64,000 nt of DNA, taken from positions 124,001 to 188,000 of the forward strand of contig NZ_CAMDRE010000003.1 in NCBI RefSeq assembly GCF_945906775.1. The letters are read 5' to 3'. The DNA comes from Citrobacter sp. Marseille-Q6884 (GTDB taxonomy: Bacteria; Pseudomonadota; Gammaproteobacteria; Enterobacterales; Enterobacteriaceae). How positions within the stretch are numbered: the first letter of the stretch is position 1; the number at the start of each line of letters is the position of its first letter. This document shows positions 16,705 through 28,657 of the stretch, in pieces. The notes under the pieces were generated by a model that searched no databases, was not told the origin of the DNA, and worked only from the letters and a program-made list of their open reading frames with translations. The position numbers were made by a program, and so were the translations under genes.

Positions 16705-18702
16705 TTAACGAACGAGGTGCAGGAAGTGCAGGTGTTTTTCGTACTGGTCCAGTATGTCATTAATCAGCTGTTCCTGATTCCAGCCCATCACATCATAGTT
16801 TTGACCGCCTTCTTTCAGATAGACCTCAGCGCGATAATATCGATGTTGCTCAGCCTGCTGCTCGTCATTGTCCATTGCAGCCATGGCGAAAGCCGGTGAG
16901 TTATAGCCACGAAGTCTCACTTCATAAATAAAGTTCAGCTCATTGCCCAAATCGACTTCAAGCCGAATTCGTTCGTCATCAGTATCACTTATATGGCTTA
17001 TCGTTCCCTGTTTATTCAGTTCTTCCTGAACCAGCGTCATGGCGGGCTGGATAACGTCGCCCATAAAGCGTTTCACAAGAGAGCGCTTTGGCAGATAAGC
17101 GATATTGCGCAAGCGTCTCTGCCATGGAATCGGGTTACGCGCTGCAGTCGGAGCAATAGTCGCCATGCTCAGGCTTTCACGCTTGGTCAAATCCCGACGC
17201 AGGGCTTTTAATAATCCGTATATGGATATCAGTAAAATCACTGAGAAAGGTAATGCGCTCGCTATTGTCACGGTTTGCAGCGCGCTCAGTCCCCCCGCAA
17301 TCAGCAGTGCGATTGCCACAATCCCTATGAGCGAGGCCCAGAAAATTCGCTGCCATACAGGCGTGTTAGCGACGCCACCCGATGCCAGCGTATCAACAAC
17401 CATTGCCCCGGAGTCAGCCGAGGTGACAAAGAAGACAATGACCATCGCCATTGCAATAAATGACAGCACGGAAGAAAACGGGAAATGCTCCAGGAAATTA
17501 AACAGGGCCAGCGCGACATCCTGCTGAACGGTATTGGCGAGATCAGCCGCCCCCTGGTGCATAATGAGATAGATTGCGCTGTTACCAAACACCGTCATCC
17601 ACATGAGCGTGAAGCCGGCGGGAACAAACAGCACGCCGGTGACAAACTCGCGAATGGTTCGACCGCGCGAGACTCTTGCGATGAACATCCCCACAAACGG
17701 CGACCATGAAAGCCACCATCCCCAGTACAGTAATGTCCAGCCCCCCAGCCAGTTGCTCGACTTAGGTTCATACGCATAAAGGTTAAAAGTTTTACTCACC
17801 AGTTCAGAAAGATAACCGCCCGTATTTTCCACAAATGACTTCAGCAGAAGCACGGTTGGTCCCAGACACAGGACCAGCGCCAGCAGCAGCACTGCCAGGC
17901 CCAGGTTGAGCTCAGACAGTATACGTATTCCCTTGTCCAGGCCGGACACCACCGAAATCGTCGCTAAACCAGTGATGACAACGATTAGAATCACCTGCAC
18001 CGTTTCATTAATAGGCACCCCGAAAAGATGATTCAAACCAGCATTCACCTGCAAAACACCGTACCCCAGCGATGTCGCAACGCCAAAGACGGTGCCAATA
18101 ACGGCGAAAATATCAACCGCATGGCCTACAGGTCCGTATATGCGCTCGCCAATAATGGGATAAAGTGCGGAACGCAGCGTTAAAGGCAGACCGTGACGGT
18201 AACTGAAAAAGGCCAGGATCAGTGCCACAATGGCATAGATTGCCCATGCGTGCAGGCCCCAGTGGAAGAACGTCAGGCGCATTGCTTCCTTCGCTGCCGC
18301 AACGGTCTCTGGAGTGCCGACAGGAGGTGAAAGATAATGCATCACAGGTTCAGCAACGCCAAAGAACATCAGGCCGATCCCCATCCCTGCCGAGAAAAGC
18401 ATCGCAAACCAGGAGTGATAGCTAAAATCAGGCTGCGCATGGTCCGGACCCAGTTTGATATCACCGTAGCGTGAGAGTCCCAGGAACGAGACACTCAGTA
18501 GAATCAGGGCCACTGCAAGGATGTAGAACCAGCTGGCATTCGTGAAGATTTGTTGCTGAAGTAGTTTAAAATTTTTGTCGGCGACATCCGGGAATACAGC
18601 GGCAAAGGCGACAAGAAGGAAAATTAACAAAGCAGATGTAAAGAATACCGCTTTGTTAATCTGGCTTTTAGACTTCTTTTGGATTGTATCATTTTCACTC
18701 AT
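16705..18702 (-). CDS. betT: BCCT-family transporter, BetT-like (choline/betaine)
   Basis: 665-aa BCCT transporter with about twelve membrane spans and the family signature GWWLSWSPFVGMFIARVSRGRTIREF near residue 335. The conserved tryptophan-rich segment (LLYWGWWLSW) and the YHSWFAMLFSAGMGIGLMFFGVAEP stretch are in place. After about residue 500 comes a 160-residue hydrophilic C-terminal tail, as in BetT proteins, where it serves osmotic regulation. The expected job is proton-coupled uptake of choline across the inner membrane for glycine-betaine synthesis; betaine-oxidation genes are not nearby. Start at 18702 (MSENDTI). The upstream side is cut by IS5 65 bp away. Confidence 0.85.
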   Translation of the reverse strand: MSENDTIQKKSKSQINKAVFFTSALLIFLLVAFAAVFPDVADKNFKLLQQQIFTNASWFYILAVALILLSVSFLGLSRYGDIKLGPDHAQPDFSYHSWFAMLFSAGMGIGLMFFGVAEPVMHYLSPPVGTPETVAAAKEAMRLTFFHWGLHAWAIYAIVALILAFFSYRHGLPLTLRSALYPIIGERIYGPVGHAVDIFAVIGTVFGVATSLGYGVLQVNAGLNHLFGVPINETVQVILIVVITGLATISVVSGLDKGIRILSELNLGLAVLLLALVLCLGPTVLLLKSFVENTGGYLSELVSKTFNLYAYEPKSSNWLGGWTLLYWGWWLSWSPFVGMFIARVSRGRTIREFVTGVLFVPAGFTLMWMTVFGNSAIYLIMHQGAADLANTVQQDVALALFNFLEHFPFSSVLSFIAMAMVIVFFVTSADSGAMVVDTLASGGVANTPVWQRIFWASLIGIVAIALLIAGGLSALQTVTIASALPFSVILLISIYGLLKALRRDLTKRESLSMATIAPTAARNPIPWQRRLRNIAYLPKRSLVKRFMGDVIQPAMTLVQEELNKQGTISHISDTDDERIRLEVDLGNELNFIYEVRLRGYNSPAFAMAAMDNDEQQAEQHRYYRAEVYLKEGGQNYDVMGWNQEQLINDILDQYEKHLHFLHLVR

Positions 18703-18764
18703 AATCATTTATTCCATTAATTAAAATCCGCACTGTATAGAGGGTACTACATCTCAAAGATTAG

Positions 18765-20260
<1,496 letters not shown>

Positions 20261-20625
20261 CCAACGCCATTCATGGCCATATCAATGATTTTCTGGTGCG
20301 TACCGGGTTGAGAAGCGGTGTAAGTGAACTGCAGTTGCCATGTTTTACGGCAGTGAGAGCAGAGATAGCGCTGATGTCCGGCGGTGCTTTTGCCGTTACG
20401 CACCACCCCGTCAGTAGCAGAACAGGAGGGACAGCTGATAGAAACAGAAGCCACTGGAGCACCTCAAAAACACCATCATACACTAAATCAGTAAGTTGGC
20501 AGCATCACCAAGGTTCTTTAACGAATAATTCCGATGTGTTGTGACAGTATAATCGAACGTAGATTGATAACTAACAAGTTAAAATGCTTAAAGGTGGCTA
20601 TGACTAAATTAAATTATTTAAACCC

Positions 20626-21408
20626 GTGGTGTCTGTTTTAATTTCTGCGGTGATTGCAGCGGCTGGCTCTGTATATATCACGTCGAAATATTTTAAAACT
20701 GAGCTCCCCGGTAACGATGAAATAGGAAGAGTCGCGGCTACCTATCTGGTAAAAAAACCCCAGTATCTGCTTGAAGCGGGTAAGGCGCTTGAGAACCTGA
20801 ACACTAACGCCTCCCTTGAGCGGATCATCCCTTACGCCCCGGCTCTCTTCGAGACCAAAGAGACACCTAACATTGGACCTGATAATGCTGCCGTCGCCGT
20901 CGTCGAGTTTTTCGACTACCAGTGCCATTTCTGTATGAAGGTAGCGCCGGTCGTTGAATCCGTGTTGAGCCAGAGCAGCGATGTTAAATTCTTCTTTAAA
21001 GAATTTCCAATCTTCGCTGGTTCGAAACCCGTTTCTGCGATGGGGGCGGCAACTGGCCTGCATGTTTATCAGACATTCGGCGCTGAAGCGTATCGTAAGT
21101 ACCACAACAACCTGATGACCAGTGCGTATGTATTCTTCAATAACCAGCGTGAGTTTACACTCAGTGATTTAGACATGGTTGTGAACAAATCCGGGTTCAA
21201 CAGCTCATTCGGCGACCGTGAGAAAGGCCGCTATGAGAATGTCATCTCCGGAAACATGCAGTTGGGTGAAGCTCTCGGGATCAACGGAACGCCAGGGTTC
21301 ATTATCATGAACATGCAAAAACCCGACGCTGCAACGACATCATTCATCCCGGGCGCTGTTGACGAGGCCACCCTGAAATATGCAATCCAGAAGGCTCGTG
21401 GTGGCTAA
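20626..21408 (+). CDS. DsbA-family thiol-disulfide protein, likely frameshifted at the start
   Basis: 260-aa protein with an N-terminal membrane anchor (VSVLISAVIAAAGSVYI) and a thioredoxin-like DsbA domain whose active site is FFDYQCHFCMKVAPV near residue 98; GINGTPGFIIM near residue 225 holds the conserved cis-proline. It should act outside the inner membrane in disulfide exchange, as in ScsC/DsbA relatives. The frame itself can only start at GTG 20626. A better start, ATG 20600 after AAAGGTGG, encodes MTKLNYL and would join this frame if one base were added near TTTAAACCC, so a 1-bp deletion is likely. IS1 lies 116 bp upstream. Confidence 0.75.
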   Translation: MVSVLISAVIAAAGSVYITSKYFKTELPGNDEIGRVAATYLVKKPQYLLEAGKALENLNTNASLERIIPYAPALFETKETPNIGPDNAAVAVVEFFDYQCHFCMKVAPVVESVLSQSSDVKFFFKEFPIFAGSKPVSAMGAATGLHVYQTFGAEAYRKYHNNLMTSAYVFFNNQREFTLSDLDMVVNKSGFNSSFGDREKGRYENVISGNMQLGEALGINGTPGFIIMNMQKPDAATTSFIPGAVDEATLKYAIQKARGG

Positions 21409-22483
21409 AGTTACTTTTGTTTCCGGAAATTATCGGTTAACAGCGACATGGATGTCAGGTTTTTATGAAAAGTAGCACGTTCCAGCGACTAGTATATCGT
21501 GGAGACAGCCTGGACTGATTCATCATGGAATCCTGCTGATCCCTTCGATAACCAGAAACAGTTCTTTGTTAAACCTGTCCATCACTTTCATCAGTGTTTC
21601 GCTGATGCGCCTGGTGGGCTGCTCATCAAACAGCGATGGCAGGTCTGATGCATCGGTTATTGAAGAGGGTATCACTACTGCCTTTACGATCCATTTCAAC
21701 CCGATTGCATTTCGTAATATCCGCACATCACTTTCATAAAACTCGCAGGCGTGATGATTCCGTAAGCGGATAGCTGGTCACTGATTTTTGCACAATGCGT
21801 GTAGACGAATATGCATAGTTTTGGTTATCGAAACATAGGACCGCTGGTGGATGACCACACATCAGAGATGCTTCTGCTAAGAAGGGCCTACCACGAAAAA
21901 CTCGGAAAATGTGTTGCAATGATAGTTGTTTATGTTAAAAAGACGGCCTGCACTTAAGTTAAATTCGTTGTCTGGTACTGTAATGCCCAAAAAAAACCTG
22001 TATTCGGAAGAAGTATTGTTTGCCAAAAAGCAGCTAAATCAGCTCTCTACAATCAAAAATAAAGTTTCACAGCTGACGAGGCAATGGGAGGGGGCAATTG
22101 GTACCAACCCACCTGACTATTCTGACTTGGTTAATGATGTAGAAAAAATAGAGCGTCAAATTTATGAGCAAATAGGTGCTTGGAAAAAAACTCCAGCAAT
22201 ATAGGATTGAGTGGAATTTCATTCTGATAAGCTAATAATATTAAAGACGGGGTTATGTATAATTTCTTTGTATGGTTATAAAGGTATACAGAACATAGCC
22301 TTCTAACAATTTAAAGTTGCTCGTAAATTAGTTTTAACTACCAATAATCACGTGCATCAGTATAGGTTTAGAGCATGAAGAATAGCCGGATTGCTCTATA
22401 ACCTATGCCATTATTAAGATAGCAGGACACCGATTAAGATACCTCCATGAGAACTACAGTAAACCCTCTGTAAATGCGAGGTG
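21409..22483. other. Poorly coding stretch with two doubtful small frames
   Basis: About 1.1 kb between the DsbA-like gene and IS1. A leftward frame at 21523-21726 (67 aa, MRILRNAIGLKWIVKAVV...) may be the remnant of a larger gene. A rightward frame at 21983-22204 (MPKKNLYSEEVLFAKKQLNQ..., 73 aa, lysine- and glutamine-rich coiled-coil type) is more gene-like. The last 280 bp, AT-rich, show nothing. Confidence 0.4.
21983..22204 (+). CDS. Small coiled-coil-type hypothetical protein
   Basis: 73-aa charged helical protein (LFAKKQLNQLSTIKNKVSQL ... VNDVEKIERQIYEQ), consistent with a short coiled coil. No ribosome site stands out before 21983 and an in-frame start further upstream (21926) is possible. 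It is the only gene-like frame in the AT-rich stretch before IS1; family unknown. Confidence 0.4.
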   Translation: MPKKNLYSEEVLFAKKQLNQLSTIKNKVSQLTRQWEGAIGTNPPDYSDLVNDVEKIERQIYEQIGAWKKTPAI

Positions 22484-22498
22484 GGTAATGACTCTAAC

Positions 22499-23002
22499 TT
22501 ATTGATAGTGTTTTATGTTCAGATAATGCCCGATGACTTTGTCATGCAGCTCCACCGATTTTGAGAACGACAGCGACTTCCGTCCCAGCCGTGCCAGGTG
22601 CTGCCTCAGATTCAGGTTATGCCGCTCAATTCGCTGCGTATATCGCTTGCTGATTACGTGCAGCTTTCCCTTCAGGCGGGATTCATACAGCGGCCAGCCA
22701 TCCGTCATCCATATCACCACGTCAAAGGGTGACAGCAGGCTCATAAGACGCCCCAGCGTCGCCATAGTGCGTTCACCGAATACGTGCGCAACAACCGTCT
22801 TCCGGAGCCTGTCATACGCGTAAAACAGCCAGCGCTGGCGCGATTTAGCCCCGACATAGCCCCACTGTTCGTCCATTTCCGCGCAGACGATGACGTCACT
22901 GCCCGGCTGTATGCGCGAGGTTACCGACTGCGGCCTGAGTTTTTTAAGTGACGTAAAATCGTGTTGAGGCCAACGCCCATAATGCGGGCGGTTGCCCGGC
23001 AT
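22499..23002 (-). CDS. insB: IS1 InsB (InsAB' transposase part)
   Basis: 167-aa catalytic frame, intact, with MDEQWGYVG and MTDGWPLYE; expressed as the InsAB' fusion by frameshifting. Protein identical to that of copy 3. Confidence 0.95.
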
Positions 23003-23196
23003 CCAACGCCATTCATGGCCATATCAATGATTTTCTGGTGCGTACCGGGTTGAGAAGCGGTGTAAGTGAACTGCAGTTGCCATGTTTTACGGCAGTGAGA
23101 GCAGAGATAGCGCTGATGTCCGGCGGTGCTTTTGCCGTTACGCACCACCCCGTCAGTAGCTGAACAGGAGGGACAGCTGATAGAAACAGAAGCCAC
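22921..23196 (-). CDS. insA: IS1 InsA
   Basis: 91-aa DNA-binding regulator of IS1 with two CxxC-type pairs in its N-terminal half. Intact. Confidence 0.95.
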
Positions 23197-23251
23197 TGGA
23201 GCACCTCAAAAACACCATCATACACTAAATCAGTAAGTTGGCAGCATCACC

Positions 23252-24335
<1,084 letters not shown>

Positions 24336-24379
24336 TTAAGTGATAAAAAGTGTATGGAAATATAGGGGCCAATCCATTA

Positions 24380-24395
24380 GGTTGGCAGCATCACC
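24380..24395. repeat. IS1 end remnant
   Basis: GTTGGCAGCATCACC here equals the last 15 bases of an IS1 end, without the rest of the element. The following 60 bp (with GAATAAAT twice) lead directly to the intact IS1 copy 3. Confidence 0.5.
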
Positions 24396-24509
24396 GAATA
24401 AATGTATAATTGCCGGCGAATAAATAGCATTCTTTGACGCCGATAGCACCAGCGGGTGATGCTGCCAACTTACTGATTTAGTGTATGATGGTGTTTTTGA
24501 GGTGCTCCA

Positions 24510-24785
24510 GTGGCTTCTGTTTCTATCAGCTGTCCCTCCTGTTCAGCTACTGACGGGGTGGTGCGTAACGGCAAAAGCACCGCCGGACATCAGCGCTATC
24601 TCTGCTCTCACTGCCGTAAAACATGGCAACTGCAGTTCACTTACACCGCTTCTCAACCCGGTACGCACCAGAAAATCATTGATATGGCCATGAATGGCGT
24701 TGGATGCCGGGCAACCGCCCGCATTATGGGCGTTGGCCTCAACACGATTTTACGTCACTTAAAAAACTCAGGCCGCAGTCGGTAA
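24510..24785 (+). CDS. insA: IS1 InsA
   Basis: Intact 91-aa zinc-finger/HTH regulator of IS1, same protein as in copies 1 and 2. Confidence 0.95.
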
Positions 24786-25207
24786 CCTCGCGCATACAGC
24801 CGGGCAGTGATGTCATCGTCTGCGCGGAAATGGACGAACAGTGGGGCTATGTCGGGGCTAAATCGCGCCAGCGCTGGCTGTTTTACGCGTATGACAGGCT
24901 CCGGAAGACGGTTGTTGCGCACGTATTCGGTGAACGCACTATGGCGACGCTGGGGCGTCTTATGAGCCTGCTGTCACCCTTTGACGTGGTGATATGGATG
25001 ACGGATGGCTGGCCGCTGTATGAATCCCGCCTGAAGGGAAAGCTGCACGTAATCAGCAAGCGATATACGCAGCGAATTGAGCGGCATAACCTGAATCTGA
25101 GGCAGCACCTGGCACGGCTGGGACGGAAGTCGCTGTCGTTCTCAAAATCGGTGGAGCTGCATGACAAAGTCATCGGGCATTATCTGAACATAAAACACTA
25201 TCAATAA
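24704..25207 (+). CDS. insB: IS1 InsB (InsAB' transposase part)
   Basis: Intact 167-aa catalytic frame, reached by frameshifting from InsA at the A-run near 24762. Ends two bases before the frame of the Tn3-family transposase begins. Confidence 0.95.
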
Positions 25208-25208
25208 G

Positions 25209-28202
25209 TTGGAGTCATTACCGGAACTGAATTATGGTCGCTATGTTGCAGAACCCAATGACGTGCAGCTGGCGCGCTATTTTCATCTTGATGAGCGAGA
25301 TCTTGCCTTCATTAACCAGCGACGGGGAAGGCATAACCGGCTGGGAATTGCGCTTCAGCTCACCACCGCCCGTTTTCTGGGCACCTTTCTGACAGATTTA
25401 ACCCGGGTTCTGCCGGGTGTTCAGCAATTTGTCGCGGTGCAGCTTAATATCCGCCGTCCGGAAGTCCTTTCCCGCTACGCAGAACGGGATACCACCCTCA
25501 GAGAGCATACTGCGCTGATTAAGGAATATTACGGTTACCATGAATTTGGCGATTTCCCCTGGTCTTTCCGCCTGAAGCGCCTGCTATACACCCGTGCATG
25601 GCTCAGTAATGAGCGACCCGGCCTGATGTTTGATTTTGCCACCGCCTGGTTGCTTCAGAATAAGGTCCTGCTGCCCGGAGCAACCACACTTGTACGTCTC
25701 GTCAGTGAAATACGTGAACGGGCAAATCAGCAACTTTGGAAGAAACTGGCCGCGTTGCCGGACAGCTGGCAGACCGCCCGCGTGACTGAGCTGCTGGACA
25801 TTCCTGAGGGGCAGCGAATTTCACCGCTGGAGCAACTGAAAAAGGGACCTGTCACCGTCAGCGGTCCGGCATTTACCGAAGCGCTGGAGCGGTATATCCG
25901 GCTGCGAAACCTGGAGTTTTCCCGACTGAGTTTTACCGGTCTGCCCGCTATACAACTACGTAATCTGGCCCGTTACGCAGGCATGGCGTCGGTAAAATAT
26001 ATCGCGCGAATGCCACAGCAGAGAAAGCTGGCCGTACTCACCGCATTCGTTAAAGCACAGGAGACTGCGGCGCTGGATGAAGCCGTTGATGTGCTCGATA
26101 TGCTTATACTGGATATCACTCGTGCGGCGAAGAAAACGGGGCAGAAAAAACGGCTCAGGACGCTGAAAGATCTTGACCGTGCTGCGCTACTGCTGGCGCA
26201 GGCATGTTCATTGTTGCTAGCTGAGCAGGCTGACGATGCTGAACTGAGGGAGACCATATTCAGCAGCATACCGAAAAGTAGGCTGGCAGAATCCGTCAGC
26301 AAGGTAAATGAGCTGGCCCGGCCTCAGAACAACAATTTCCATGACGAAATGGTGGAACAGTACGGGCGGGTAAAGCGTTTTCTTCCGGCGGTATTGCGCG
26401 ACCTGCATTTCCAGGCAGCGCCAGCCGGAGAACATACGCTGTCCGCCATTCATTATCTGACCGAACTGAACGGCTCGAAAAAGCGCATCCTGGACGATGC
26501 GCCTGAACATATTATTACCGGCCCCTGGAAACGCCTGGTATACGATGCGGAGGGCCGGATACAGCGTGCCGGTTACTCGCTTTGTCTGCTGGAGCGCCTT
26601 CAGGATGCACTACGCCGACGGGACATCTGGCTCGAAAACAGCGATCGCTGGGGAAATCCCCGCGAGAAGCTGTTGCAGGGGGAAGAATGGCAGGTTCAGC
26701 GGGTCCCCATCTGTCGGGCGCTGGGACATCCCACTGATGGACATAAAGGCGTGCAACAGCTGGCGGTCCAACTGGATAAAACCTGGAAAGCCGTCGCATC
26801 TCGCTTTGAAGGAAATGCGGAGGTTAATATCTGCCATGACGGTAAATATCCTTCCCTGACTATCAGCAGCCTGGAGAAACTGGAGGAGCCACCATCGTTG
26901 CATCGTCTCAACAGTCGGGTAAGGCAGCTACTCCCGCCGGTAGATTTGACGGAACTGTTGCTTGAGATAGATGCCAGAACGGGCTTTACACGTGAGTTTA
27001 CGCATGTCAGTGAATCCGGGGCCCGGGCGCAGGATCTGCACATCAGCCTGTGCGCGGTCCTGATGGCTGAGGCTTGCAATATCGGGCTGGAACCGCTGAT
27101 AAAGCACAATATACCGGCGCTGACGCGCCACCGGCTCAGTTGGGTGAAACAGAATTACCTCCGGGCAGAAACGCTGGTCAGCGCCAATGTCCGCCTGGTT
27201 GATTTTCAGTCCACACTGGAGCTTGCTGGCCGCTGGGGTGGCGGCGAAGTGGCTTCAGCTGACGGCATGCGCTTTGTCACGCCGGTGAAAACCGTCAATT
27301 CAGGACCTAACAGAAAATATTTTGGTTCCGGACGTGGCATCACCTGGTACAACTTCGTCTCTGATCAGTATTCTGGATTCCACGGCATCGTTGTTCCCGG
27401 CACATTACGTGATTCCATTTTTGTGCTGGAAGGCCTTCTGGAGCAGCAGACAGGGCTGAATCCGGTTGAGATCATGACAGACACAGCCGGTACCAGCGAC
27501 ATTATTTTTGGCCTCTTCTGGCTGCTGGGATACCAGTTTTCTCCTCGGCTTGCCGATGCCGGTGAAGCAGTATTCTGGCGGGTGGATAAATCGGCAAATT
27601 ACGGTGCACTAGACGAACTGGCTCGTGGTTGTGCCGATCTGTCGAAAGCCGAGTATCAGTGGGATGAGATGATGCGAGCCGCCGGTTCGCTGAAACTGGG
27701 TACCATTCATGCTTCAGAACTCATTCGCTCTTTGCTGAAAAGCTCGCGCCCATCAGGGTTGGCACAGGCGATCATGGAAGTGGGGCGCGTCAACAAGACG
27801 CTGTACCTTCTAAATTATATTGATGATGAAGATTATCGTCGGCGGATCCTGACGCAGCTAAACCGGGGAGAAGGCCGCCATGCTGTGGCGAGGGCGATCT
27901 GCTACGGGCAGCGCGGTGAGATCAGAAAGCGCTATCGTGAAGGTCAGGAAGATCAACTGGGTGCACTGGGCCTCGTCACTAACGCAGTGGTACTGTGGAA
28001 CACACTTTATATGCAGGAAGCCCTGAGCTGGATGCGCAGGAATGGAGAAGAAACCGGGGGTGAAGATATCGTCCGGTTATCCCCACTGATGCACGGGCAT
28101 ATCAATATGCTGGGGCATTATACGTTCACGCTACCGGAGGATATTTTGAAGGGGGAACTGAGAGAATTAAATTTTAATTTAAACAATGAATTACCTTCTT
28201 AG
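25209..28202 (+). CDS. tnpA: Tn3-subgroup transposase, first codons replaced by IS1
   Basis: 997-aa DDE transposase of the Tn3 subgroup. LNYGRYVAEPNDVQLARYFHLDERDLAFI at residue 7 aligns with the region around residue 13-17 of Tn3 TnpA, so only about ten native residues are missing. The C-terminal catalytic half is complete (SDQYSGFHGIVVPG, MTDTAGTSDIIFG, REGQEDQLGALGLVTNAVVLWN). The only available start is a TTG inside the IS1 terminal repeat, giving MESLPE in place of the native beginning. Its 38-bp terminal repeat overlaps the stop codon. No resolvase or res site lies next to it. It resembles Tn5403-like Klebsiella transposases, but I cannot confirm the name. Confidence 0.9.
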   Translation: MESLPELNYGRYVAEPNDVQLARYFHLDERDLAFINQRRGRHNRLGIALQLTTARFLGTFLTDLTRVLPGVQQFVAVQLNIRRPEVLSRYAERDTTLREHTALIKEYYGYHEFGDFPWSFRLKRLLYTRAWLSNERPGLMFDFATAWLLQNKVLLPGATTLVRLVSEIRERANQQLWKKLAALPDSWQTARVTELLDIPEGQRISPLEQLKKGPVTVSGPAFTEALERYIRLRNLEFSRLSFTGLPAIQLRNLARYAGMASVKYIARMPQQRKLAVLTAFVKAQETAALDEAVDVLDMLILDITRAAKKTGQKKRLRTLKDLDRAALLLAQACSLLLAEQADDAELRETIFSSIPKSRLAESVSKVNELARPQNNNFHDEMVEQYGRVKRFLPAVLRDLHFQAAPAGEHTLSAIHYLTELNGSKKRILDDAPEHIITGPWKRLVYDAEGRIQRAGYSLCLLERLQDALRRRDIWLENSDRWGNPREKLLQGEEWQVQRVPICRALGHPTDGHKGVQQLAVQLDKTWKAVASRFEGNAEVNICHDGKYPSLTISSLEKLEEPPSLHRLNSRVRQLLPPVDLTELLLEIDARTGFTREFTHVSESGARAQDLHISLCAVLMAEACNIGLEPLIKHNIPALTRHRLSWVKQNYLRAETLVSANVRLVDFQSTLELAGRWGGGEVASADGMRFVTPVKTVNSGPNRKYFGSGRGITWYNFVSDQYSGFHGIVVPGTLRDSIFVLEGLLEQQTGLNPVEIMTDTAGTSDIIFGLFWLLGYQFSPRLADAGEAVFWRVDKSANYGALDELARGCADLSKAEYQWDEMMRAAGSLKLGTIHASELIRSLLKSSRPSGLAQAIMEVGRVNKTLYLLNYIDDEDYRRRILTQLNRGEGRHAVARAICYGQRGEIRKRYREGQEDQLGALGLVTNAVVLWNTLYMQEALSWMRRNGEETGGEDIVRLSPLMHGHINMLGHYTFTLPEDILKGELRELNFNLNNELPS

Positions 28203-28235
28203 CGTACGTTTTCGTTCCATTGGCCCTCAAACCCC
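28198..28235 (-). repeat. Tn3-type 38-bp terminal repeat (right end)
   Basis: Inner end CTTAGCGTACG overlaps the tnpA stop; outer end CAAACCCC abuts the merT stop codon. It differs at two of 38 positions from the inverted repeat at 32428-32465. The adjacent five bases (TTAAT) do not match those beside the other repeat (GTCAC). Confidence 0.9.
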
Positions 28236-28586
28236 TTAATAGAAAAATGGCATGACGTAGGGAAATCCGAGCGCGACCAGGACCAGCGCGGCCACGATCC
28301 AGAAAATGAGCTTGTAAGTAGCTCGCACTTGGGGAATCGCGCAGACCTCACCCGGTTTGCAGGCTTGCGCCGGGCGGTAGATGCGCCGCCAGGCGAAAAA
28401 CAGCGCGACCAGCGCTGCGCCGATGAAGATCGGGCGATAGGGTTCCAGCACCGTCAGGTTGCCGATCCATGCCCCGCTGAACCCCAAGGCGATCAAAACC
28501 AGCGGCCCCAGGCAGCAGGCCGACGCAAGAATGGCGGCCAGCCCACCGGCGAAGAGCGCGCCGCGCCCGTTTTGTGGTTCAGACAT
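28236..28586 (-). CDS. merT: Mercuric ion transporter MerT
   Basis: 116-aa inner-membrane protein with three spans (FAGGLAAILASACCLGPLVLIALG at 11-34, about 45-65, and LIFWIVAALVLVALGFPYV at the end). The CC pair in the first helix and the later cysteines (QACKPGEVC) pass Hg(II) to the cytoplasm. Length is that of Tn21/Tn501 MerT and the stop is intact. The Tn3-type terminal repeat starts on the next base, so merP, merA and the rest of the operon are missing. With no reductase, import of mercury would sensitise rather than protect unless another mer operon is present. Confidence 0.95.
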   Translation of the reverse strand: MSEPQNGRGALFAGGLAAILASACCLGPLVLIALGFSGAWIGNLTVLEPYRPIFIGAALVALFFAWRRIYRPAQACKPGEVCAIPQVRATYKLIFWIVAALVLVALGFPYVMPFFY

Positions 28587-28621
28587 ACGCTTGTCCTTTC
28601 AAATTTGGTTTGGATAGCTTA

Positions 28622-28652
28622 AGCTTACTTCCGTAGTTATGTACGGAGTCAA
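28622..28652 (-). promoter_or_regulatory. PmerT promoter and MerR operator
   Basis: TTGACT (28652-28647) and TAAGCT (28627-28622) on the minus strand are separated by 19 bp, the over-long spacer that MerR untwists when Hg(II) binds. The spacer holds the dyad CCGTAC/TACGG. merR is transcribed divergently. Confidence 0.92.
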
Positions 28653-28657
28653 GCGAT

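Larger units (their letters stand above)
22484..23251 (-). mobile_element. IS1, complete copy 2
   Basis: 768 bp; the left end has a C-to-T change (GGTAATGACTCTAAC). It abuts a truncated IS5 on the right. Flanks TGCGAGGTG and CGTTTCTTC are not a duplication. It faces IS1 copy 3 in inverted orientation across IS5 copy 3. Confidence 0.97.
24455..25222 (+). mobile_element. IS1, complete copy 3, inserted at the start of a Tn3-family tnpA
   Basis: 768 bp from GGTGATGCTGCCAAC to GGAGTCATTACC. Its right end replaces the first codons of the neighbouring transposase gene. Flanks (GCACCAGCG, GGAACTGAA) do not match, so the left part of the target gene was deleted. Confidence 0.97.
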
